Source of the DNA: Antedon mediterranea
Taxonomy: Eukaryota > Echinodermata > Crinoidea > Comatulida > Antedonidae
Direction: 5' to 3'
DNA length: 64,000 nt
Assembly: GCF_964355755.1 (NCBI RefSeq)
Contig: NC_092670.1
Span: forward strand, 7,281,001 to 7,345,000
Of this stretch, positions 47,698 through 58,500 are shown piece by piece. Under the pieces are notes generated by a model. It made no database searches and was not told the origin of the DNA. It was given only the letters and a program-made list of their open reading frames with translations. A program made the translations under genes and the position numbers. Each line of letters opens with the position of its first letter. Positions within the stretch are counted from its first letter, which is position 1.

Positions 47698-50600
47698 ATG
47701 ACTAGCCATGTACAGACAGTCTCTCCTCCTCAATATTATGGAAACCAGTATCCACAACAACCCGGACTTGTGATGGCGCCAACCGTACACGTGACAGGTG
47801 TGCAGCCAACCAATACAGCCGTTATTGGAAATGAAAGAAATGATTTAGCAGTAAGACATAACAGTATTCTACAGGTAAAAACACTTTATTTAAAACGAAA
47901 GTTGAAGAAGATGATGATCATCCTACGATGAAAATAAGGCGTTTGATGGAGATAGAAAGGCTATAGAAACTTGGTAGGCCCAAACATAATAGTAGAATGT
48001 GAATGGAAAAATAAAAAGGTTGTAAGCCTAGCTATACACTATAGTGTTACGTATATGTAAGGTTTATTTATGAATGAAAGTATATCTCGGACACCACCTA
48101 CCAAAAGAGAAAATCTGAAAATGATTTCAACGACAAAGACGATGATGATAGAGAGAATGTTAATGAGATCAATAATAATTATTAATGACAGTAGATGCAG
48201 ACACAGTGAATTTTGAAAAATGAGATATTAATTATAGGGAAGATGTTGATGATAATTCTGCAGATTATAACAATACAGTATATTGATGATGTAAAAGAAT
48301 ATGACAGCAAAAGCAGACGATTTATTATGATGATAATAAAGGATATGATGTCAAGAAAAAAGATATGATAACAGGAATCATTGTTGACAATGATAAAATA
48401 GAAAATTAAATTGATAGCAATGATTAGTATGATGATGAGGTGATAATATTATATAATAGATGAAATGAACAGATTTTACTTAAAGAAAATGCAATTTGAC
48501 ACAAAAGGATATTTGACTCAGACAATGGTGATAATGGAAAGAAAAGAAGAGTGAAATCTTCTGATAAGCTATGATAGGTATTTTAGTCATTGAAAATTAC
48601 ACCCTATGTTGTATTATATTATTCTTATTAGCTGTTCATTGGAGCATTAACTTTGACTTTTGGAATTGTTGCAGCATATACACGTTGCTCTGTCTTTACC
48701 GGAGCTGGTATTTGGCAAGGTCTTATGGTAAGACATTACACACTTAAGTAGTATGCATAACCATTTCGTTCATTAGGAGAGGAGCGAAGATTTTTTTTTC
48801 ATAAACAAGGCCATATACATGGCTGCAGTCGTGTGCTAAAATTTGAGTTAGTGTTTACCGACCGAATGTATAGCGAGATTATAATGTGTTCATTTGTTTC
48901 TGTTCTATTATTCCAGATCTTCGGCTTTGCTAGCGTTGGATTGGCTTCCAGCACAACTTCGAATTTTTCACGAAAGTACTGTCTAGTAAATATTATTTTA
49001 AAATAATATATATTAAAATAAATTAAAAACGAAATAAGTCTTTCCATTTAGTATGGGCTGGTCTAATGATGCCTAAATATTTGACAAATAAATTCAAAAG
49101 TATCGTCATACCGTTTCATTTTGAATTGCCGCAATGAAATAGAACGTAGGATTCAAAGAACTTTTATTGGCGCTCTTTGTAATCAAGGGCTGTTTATTTG
49201 TATAATTGTTTTCTCTTTTCTTTTATTTCTATGATGTAATTGTTTTTAAACTTGATTACCAAATACAGTTTAATTATCAAAGAATACAATGACAATACAG
49301 TATCAAATTCAAAATAATATAGACTATTAAAAGTATTTAAATAAAACATTGCTGATGGTTTTATTTTCAGCTGGCTACATTTAATTTATGTAGTATCGTT
49401 GTTGTAATAATTGCATTGATCACAGGAATTTTAGCTAGCATTGCTGCCTCGGTGGAAGAAACATACGAATGGCAAGTCAGTGTAGGCCATATCTTGTTAT
49501 GGTATATCTTTTAGTAATTTATGATTCGATGTTCTAATTTCAAAGAAAACTAAATAAAGAAAACAGTTTACAGAAGGTTTAATTAAAGAAACTAATAATA
49601 ATAACTAACGAATACAAAAATCAATCAAATCATTCTTAATTTACTTTACTTAATGTATTTATATATTTGTTTATATTGAACATTTTTAAAGGATATTTCA
49701 TCAAGATCTGTCCGTGTTGGAATCGACATAACGCTTGCATTTCTGTCTTTTATGGAGGTGATTGTTGGAATGTGGGCGGTGGCCCTAACATCAAAAGCCA
49801 TCTGCTGTAGTAGTCAAATGGTAATTAATAAACGATATTCTATGAATGATTTCAGACTAGACAAAAGGCATCTAAAACTACCATTTCATTGAGTAAAAAA
49901 TATAATTTTGTTTGTATTTATTCCATTTCTGATAATTCGCTTCTGAATAACCATCTAAAAGAAATATTGTTTGTATCTACTGCATTTCTGATAAACTTGC
50001 GCTCCTAAATAACGGTCTAAATAAGTGGTCGTCGACCGAAACCGTTAACATTACCCAAAATGCATTGGACACTGGCGGTCAATTCAAAAGTTACAGTTAC
50101 TAGTGTAGTTGACTATAAATCAGCGGCTCTTAATCCAAAAACCGTTATATTCTGCATTGCCTAAAAGTTTGCACAGCAATAACCGGTTAAATGGTAACGC
50201 TATGACAGCCCGTATTCCAACAACATTGAGTAATTCATAAATAATATTTCCAGCTCTCAACGAAGAAATACTAATAACCATAAACCAGAATTGTTAGTTT
50301 GTAATAGGCATTATATTATTCAGATATACATCTGTTTTATTGTAGAGAGTGGAACAACAAGGAAGAGACAATCCCAACTTTACACCCATACAGTACTACC
50401 TTCATCCTTCTCAACAACAAGGAGGTAGGTTCACTATTATTTTATTTTATTTTTATTTCATCAAAACCAACAGCAACGAAAGTTGCCATTTATTGTATGT
50501 AATTTGCATATTTCTACTCTACAAAGCTCTGCTAAAGACATATATATATATACTAAATGATATAAATATACGTTTCAAAATAACTAAACAACTTGAGATA

Positions 50601-50826
50601 CTTGGCCAAGATGTGTATGATTTGTTTCAATTATCTGGCAGTGAATATTCAGAAACATGTTTTTTTATATTTATCAAAACTTAATATTAGTATTTTATTT
50701 TATTTGTTGTTAGTGTTCGTGAATACCATCGACCCTCCCCCACAATACCAGCCGTATCCAGACCAGCAGTACACGGCACAGTCGCCTCAGGATGATGATG
50801 ATGCCACGTGTAAAGATGTGAAATAA
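47698..50826 (+). CDS. MS4A (CD20-like) tetraspan gene C
   Basis: Exons: 47698-47874 (exon begins 47691), 48632-48727, 48917-48985, 49371-49475, 49692-49820, 50346-50424, 50714-50826; 255 residues, same phases as gene B. The N-tail opens MTSHVQTVSPPQYYGNQYPQ. TM1 GALTLTFGIVAAY is followed by GAGIWQGLM; TM2 runs to SSTTSNFSRKYC. TM3 is SIVVVIIALITGILASIAAS and TM4 ITLAFLSFMEVIVGMWAVAL. The tail is short: PIQYYLHPSQQQGG, then DPPPQYQPYPDQQ, ending acidic (QDDDDATCKDVK). PPQY is kept in both tails. The donor after 49475 is CAA|GTCAGT, chosen for phase. An AATAAA lies at about 50884, some 57 nt after the stop. Confidence 0.82.
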
Positions 50827-51214
50827 ATTGTGTGACATGTGTCTTTGGGGAAGCTGATGACAAACTAAATACTTTAAACGTCAATAAAGATAACTGTTAC
50901 GTACATTTATAAATAAATAGTTTAGTTTGTTTATTTGTAAAATTGATCGATTGGTAATCTATTAAACTTTAAAATACAATTATTGTAAAATCAATAAAAG
51001 CAATTTTTTTTGCAAATGAGTACGTTGAGCACATTCATTTTTGTGCTATATTTAGTAATGTGGTATACGTGATGAGGGTGTTTATAAAATAGTTATAGCA
51101 ACCTATAAAATCCCATTGAACCAATGAATGCGGTTTCTTAAAGTAATGTATGATTAGGCTGTATTTTTGTGTTGTTTGTTCAACAAAATACGTGATTTTA
51201 TTATATTCAAAGTC

Positions 51215-51281
51215 TAGTCTTCTACTGTACAATCGACAAGTCACATTACAGTAACACGTACGGGAGAAATAACAACTAAAG
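51215..51281 (+). promoter_or_regulatory. 5'-UTR exon and promoter region, gene D
   Basis: ATTCAAAGTC at 51215-51224 and donor AAAG|GTAAGAAT after 51281, as in genes B and C. The intervening bases are only loosely similar. Confidence 0.5.
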
Positions 51282-52553
51282 GTAAGAATACTAAATAAAT
51301 GTACATGTAGGCTTTTTCAAGAAACTATTAGATTCATTTTTCGTTTTTTCGTATTTACGCAAATTATGTTTCCATAACTTGCAAAGTGCAATAATATATA
51401 GGCCCTAAGCCTACGCAAATCAATGTGATAATATACGAAATCCTAAGGCCATTTATTCACACTTTTAGTCTTCGTTCGTAGTTACTAAATATAGCATTTG
51501 TATGATTAAATACGTGTCACCATAGGAATGACGATCGTTGGAAAATGTAGTATGCATACAGTACTGTCAGGAATCTGCCATCGCACCCGATTCTCGGTAC
51601 TGCATCTAGATGTCTCCAATATCCTAGGAATCTTCGTTAATACATCATCACATGTGTTTCATAGGTATCGCCTAGTATCATAATAGACCACAACCTATAC
51701 ATGACACAGGCACTGAATATTACTTTGAAACTAGGTAAATATTATCGTATGATAATTGAGAATTGTGTAAAAATCAGTGAAATGAGTGATGTCATTTCTC
51801 TCGGTAAAATTAACAAGATTCTTATATTGGTCCATTTGCCCATAACTACAGTAGAAGTCTATCGTTCATGAACTAAATTATTATCTCTATGAAATTGTAC
51901 AGCAGTTTGTACATAGACTAGAGAGAATAGCATTAGTTCTTTTTGTTCTCTTTATTCAGAACTGATTACAGAATGAACATTTCTAGCAATAAGGGTTCCT
52001 CACGCAAGTTACTATCTTTTAGTCTAATATTGTTTTTAATTTGTCGTATTAAAAAAAACTATTGAAGCAATAAAGTTAGACGAACACCCACAACATTAAA
52101 AAGGAAGTGAAAAATACTGTAAGTGGTATGAATTGGACAAAAAAATAACTCGGTCTCTAAGGTTAAGAATGCAATAAAGCTATTCCAAATAAAACAAATA
52201 TACATAAATAGGTAACAATGCAATAACTTGTAATAACGTCAGGAACATTACCAAAGAAAAGCAAACACAGGAGCGTGTTATAAAACAATAAATCTATAAT
52301 CCATACAAATAATATGACCGTATTAGAGGGTGAATTGGTTTGTTAAATGCATTTATTTTCTGTAATGTATAGGTTTTTTCTTCCTCATTATACTTAGCTA
52401 TGAGGTAGGTTGCTTAATAAATGCTGATTTTATTGGACTGAAGTTTACACTAGAGTATAAAAGATTCTGTAAATCAGAATTTGCTTTTCTTATTGTATTG
52501 ATTATTCCTGTTGCTATGATACAATAACAAATACAACTTTTGTATAGATAACC

Positions 52554-55500
52554 ATGTCAAGTCATGTACAGACGATCCATTATGGAAACCATAATCCACA
52601 ACAAAGTGGGATAATACTAACGCCCACAACACATGTACAACAGGAAGTCGTAATTAATGGAAATGATAGATCCATAAGACTTAACAGTAGTGCACAGGTA
52701 AACGAGCAGTTTTAAAGGGGAACGTTGAAGATGATGATAAAGATGATGTTGTTATAAAGGTTTAATGATATGATAAAGAGTTGATAAAGAAGAAGTTAAT
52801 AAAGCTGAAGATAGATATAATCATGAGCATGATCATATTGATGATGATGAATATGAAGATAGATGGTGGAGAAGTGGTCGAAAGTAATGTAGATGGAGAT
52901 GAATATAATAGTAATATAAGAAGATGATGATAGTATATTTTTATGAAGAATGTAATATGAAGGACGAGTGTAGAAGTTGATTACGAGGAAGATAGTAAAG
53001 AGAAGTTTGTCAAGATGATGGAAACCTTGATGATGTGTGTCATAGAAACAATCTGAGAGCTATCCTAATGTCAGTGGTCTACAATCATAATCTTGTCGAA
53101 CTGAGTCACTTTCATTAAAGGTTAGTGATACTCGTTTGAGAATGCTAGGACATGTACTTCAAAATGACGACAACACTCCTGCAGCTCTTGATATGCCATG
53201 CGTATGCATATAAGGAAAACAATAAAAACTGGTAGAATCGGTAGATCAAATAAGTATTAGTATTAGATAGGGTGTTGATGAAAAAAGATTATTAATGAGG
53301 ATGCCGATTAGAGTAGTAAAACAAACGGAAAAGTGTGTTGGCCCATAACATGTACGATAATTTATAATAATACATATTTAATTTAATGAGTAGTAACAGT
53401 AGTAACGGTCGGTCGGTCTGTCGGTCTGTCTGTCTGTCGGTCCGGTATCACTATGCGTTTTATCGCTTTCTGACCTTATCTTGATATCAGTTTAAAGATG
53501 TATTGTCCCTTGAAACACAAAAAATGAAAAAAAAAGATTCTAAATTTAAATTGGCCATATCAAAGTAATATTAAAGTCATTCACTTTAAGTCGAAAATTC
53601 AAGCCAAAAACTACAAGTTTATGTAATTAACAGGTAAATTAATTTGATTACATTTCGTCTGGAAAATCGTCACGGCCGAAAGTAAACAAAGATTTCAAAC
53701 GATTAGTATGCATTATGCATGATGCTAATTAGGATTGTTTACAACTCGTCGCGGTTGAGAAGGTGTTTTCACACAGATCGCGAAGAAGTTTTATGATTAT
53801 GCATACAGAGTAGCCAAACAAGCGCGTTGCATTATGAGATATGTTTTGATCGAAAACTTTGACTGGAAGTCAAAATAACCTCTGTATTTTTATTCTATTA
53901 TGATACTTCAAAATGACCCACTTTTTTTCGAAATATTAACAAAAATATTTTTTTTTTTAATTAGTCAAAGGGACAATACATCTTTAATCTAGATAAGTAA
54001 ATTTTTCCCAGTATATTCTTTATGGCCAGGAATCGATGTGGTTATGTTTTCACGGTGCGCAATAAAAAATGACGCGGTCTACGCACGATTTAACGAAATC
54101 ACGTTTGTTATCATATCTTCACAACCATGAATCACAAATAAAATTTGGTACTCATAAATTTCAGGACATAAATCATCATATGGCAATACAATTACGTGCG
54201 TAGCGCATGTAACGCATGCGTACGCGCGCTTAAAATTTTCAAAATTTATTTTCGATGAAATAAGAGTACGTTTCAGGCAATTTTAAGCGTTTACAAAATT
54301 GACATGAGTGCGCATATTTTTGCGCGCGCACTGCGCGTTAAATGTTATTGCGCACTCTTTTTGGCCGATTTCTGTTTTCTTGACTTACTTTTCAACTCGA
54401 AATTACGTTATACGAGCACGTCAAATGTGACAGGCTACGCACGTGTAAATTAAAAAAATATAAATGTTTTTAAACATTTCAACATTTTTAAACATGTTCA
54501 GTAATTTCGGTCAGTTGGTAGGTTGGTCGGTCGGTCGGTAAACACGCGACTGCAGCCATCTATATGGCCTTGTTATATACGAAAAGGGCAATTCTTACCA
54601 GGTTATTGATTACTTTTTTCTTTTTTTGTTCATTAGTAAAATACAATTTTATTTGTTGGTTGCTTAAAATAATAAGTGTATAAAAAAGGCTGTCTAATTT
54701 CTTTGTAGTATAGATATTCCAAAACAAAGTGATATTCATTTTCAACTACTGTACGTTGCATTTGCAAACTTTACAGATTCGTTTTTCCTTTTTATTTCAA
54801 CAAAACAAATAAATATATTATTTTGTTGTATTACTTGTTTAGATGTCATTTGGAATCCTGATTGGAATTTGTGGGATTACTGCAGTAAATTATGATTGCA
54901 ATATCTATTTTGGAGCAGGTATTTGGCTGGGAATCATGGTGAGATATAGCACATTTATATAGATTCATCAAGTTCATTAGTTATAAAATAGGCTGATAGA
55001 AAGTTTATTTTCTGTTATGAATCTACACTTAACTATAAATTATTGCCTGAAGAAAAATGTCAGTGGTGGCGGCGGCAGTGAATACGACGATGTCGATGAT
55101 GACGACGACGAAAACAAAATAGTTGATATATGTCAATTCTTGAATATCGGCCCTAGAATTTACTTAATTTATACTGGCATAAAAATGAAGAATTCATGAT
55201 TTCTGCCTTAGACGTCCAGTATTGAACATAGGCCTATTTATGTTCAGAGTACATCATCTCAACTAAGACACCATACCATTGTATATGTAGCTAGGAGGGG
55301 CGTCCAATGGAATGAAGACACTACAGAAGCTTCACAATTTCAAATCACTTTACTTTTACGGATACATTACATTATAGTATGTCATATTTTGATCTATTTC
55401 AGATCATAGCCGGCGCTATCTGTGGGTTGATTGCCAGCATGCACTCGATGGACTTCGAACAAAAGAAATGCATAGTAGGTACTATAAAACATATAACATC

Positions 55501-58500
55501 TTTTAAAAGCTGCTATTACTTTGGTAATATTTATATAGTAGCTAAGTTACTTGATTTCTATAAATAATAATTAATAAACAAGTAAAGAGAGAGAAGAATA
55601 CTGGAAAATAATATTAGCAGATAGACATACCGAAGAACATTTTAGAAAATACAAGAGAAGACAATAGACAATTAAATACTACTATAATAATATAATAGCT
55701 AATATAAGGACTGAACTGAGTCCATGAAATACTTGTCAGACTAACTCAAAGTGAACAGTGTATACAAGCTGTTACACTACACTAAGAGGAGACAGCACAA
55801 TACAACAAATCGATGAAACATTTATCTTTCGTTGCACATACCCTCTTGTGTTGCGTTCTTGTGTTGCGTTCTTGTGTGAACTATTAATAGTAACAAAGAA
55901 CTTACAACACAACAATCTCCTCTTCGTCCGAAGCTTGTAACAATTTTGAAAGGCATTGTAGGATAGAATAATGGGTGGCGCCATTGTGAGCCATGGAGTA
56001 GCGTGCCCGCATCAAATTGGAAAGTCAAAATCATAAAAGGGATCTGCGAATAGTATAGGGGAGGGTGGGGGGTTGGATAGAGTAATTGACTGAGCCCTCT
56101 ATAGGAATTAATAATTTTGACTTACTAGTTTGGAGAGGGCGCTGCTCCATGCTGTGAAATGGCGTCGCCCAGTTTGACCTTTTAACCCTGTACTTCTGAT
56201 ACTGTGTTTTGAATGCAACTTGAAGAACAGGAGATTCTTGAGTTCTTTGATAGTAATACAAATAATAGTTTCTGTACAGAAAATAATGAAGTCATTAACA
56301 ATTGAAGAGCCTAATAAACGGCACTTATAGCAAAATGCAAATATTAGTGTCAATACTTAAGTTCAGCTGAATATACTTTATTCAAAACAAGTTTTACAAT
56401 TAAGATTAATGTTTTTTATTTTTACAGTTAGTTACATTTAATGTAAGCAATATCATTGTCGGCTTGCATGCATTGTGTGTAGGTATCGTATCCTGCGTTG
56501 CTGCTTTTAATGAACCGGAATATTACGAGTTTTATGATTGGTTATACGACGTACCGGTAAGTGAATGCATTCTTTGATCTTTGATTGATTGATTGATTCT
56601 TTCTTTATTTTTCACACAACATTCATAACACATATCAAAAAAAGGAAAATAAAGTACAATAAAGTTTGAAAAACAGGATAACCACAAGCAAGCAAAGCTT
56701 TTTATCTGTGGCATCTAACTTAAAATATAAATTTACAAATACATTACAAAAATGTTTTCATGTAGTAAATCAATTATTAAAGAAAATACAAAGTGCTGTA
56801 ATATAAAAATACATCACAGTCACAGAATATATACAAAAATGTAATTAATTAATTTGAAACGATAAAGATACAAGATGATGAATATGTTATATATAAAGAA
56901 AGAATTCACATGTATTGGAAGTAATAAACTGAATATCTTCTTTTAAGAAAAATAAATGTATAAATAATCATGTTAGAAAAACACTATCGCTTTATGATGA
57001 TGAACAACTCTAAAATGTAAATAGGAAATGCTTTTTTTTTATTTTATATCTATTATGTTGTGTTTATTGTTTTATGTTTTTTATGTAAAATGGTCCTGCG
57101 AAAACAGAAGTGTCGATCAACTTCTCTATGCAGGATCCATGCCATCATTTATGCTATAAAATTATGTTTATAAACGATGAGTAAATAAATGTGAATTAAA
57201 ATGTCTAAGTTAGACATATTTTACAAATGTTGTTTTCACAAAGATATATTGTTTCTTTATAACTATTAATGCGTTTATTTAGTAATAGTTGTTTAAATAT
57301 GGATATATTTTTACTCTATATTATATTTCTTATAAGTTAGACATTTCTTAGACATCCAATAACAACAAAATCATACAAAAGTTTACAGAATTATTTAATT
57401 GGCTGTAATCTATTATACCTATGCTTTTGTTTTATAGAGTTCACCGAAAATTCTTCGAATTTCAATCGATGCGAATTTGGCCATGTGGTCTTTTTGTGAG
57501 ATCGCCACTGTAATATGGGCTTTAGTTCTGGCGTCAGCACATAGGCCTTCGATTAATACGGTACCCAAATCAATTCAGCTGCTACTGTATAACTATTAAC
57601 CACTACCATTATATTATAGGCGGTCCGGGTATTCATTATACTATAATCAATAGGCGTAGAGGATACTAGAAATTAATATAGTAAGCCTACTTGAAGAGAG
57701 TGAAACAGTGTGCTTGAAAGTTAAAATTCTCATTTCTGATCGATTTGAGTTAGGTGCAAACATATTATGTAACTAGTAGTAGGCCTAGCTATATTTTCTA
57801 GCAAACGTAAATAAATGTTCATACAGCAGAAATTAGTTTAGATAACAATAATAATACAGTATAGGCCTAGGTTGTTATGTCCCTCAACCATTTTTATTTG
57901 CTTTACAATATAGGTAGTTCCACAACCAGTCTTACAAACTAACACTGGCGTTACAACTGTACAGTACTACCAACAACAGCAACAACCACCAGGCGGTAAG
58001 CAATTTATTTATTGATAACAAGTATCATACAGTCTTTAAGCTAAAAACTGAATAGTTTTGCTTCTGCAAAACAAAATTAAAAACCAACAATGTTATTTAT
58101 TTATTTATTCCACATTTATTTAGTCATCAATCACATCATAATTGCAATACAACTGATAAAAAGGATCCTGCATAAAAAAGCTGTAGCTTCGTTTGTTTTT
58201 TTTTGCAGGACCCTTTTACATAAGAACCATATAAGGAAGTATAACTTAGATAAAACAGTCATTTCCCATAAACAAAGGTGTTAATCAGCATAAAATAGTG
58301 ATAAAAAGTATTTTTGACCTGTTTTTATACATTTATTTTGTTTCTTTAAAATAACCGGTTTATTATCACCATTGTGAATTCTTTCCACATTTTTGGTGTA
58401 TAAACTGTTGACTGCAAGTTAGTCTTGTGAAGGGAATTTTGAATTCAGTTTCTGTTCTGAGGTTATGAGTAGGCCTAATACTGTCACAGTAATTAAAAAT

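Noticed and set aside
55980-56170. GGCGCC/AGGGCGC-rich inverted words as a MITE
   Set aside because: GCCCTCTATA words recur in the window, but no clear pair of terminal inverted repeats or duplication could be set.
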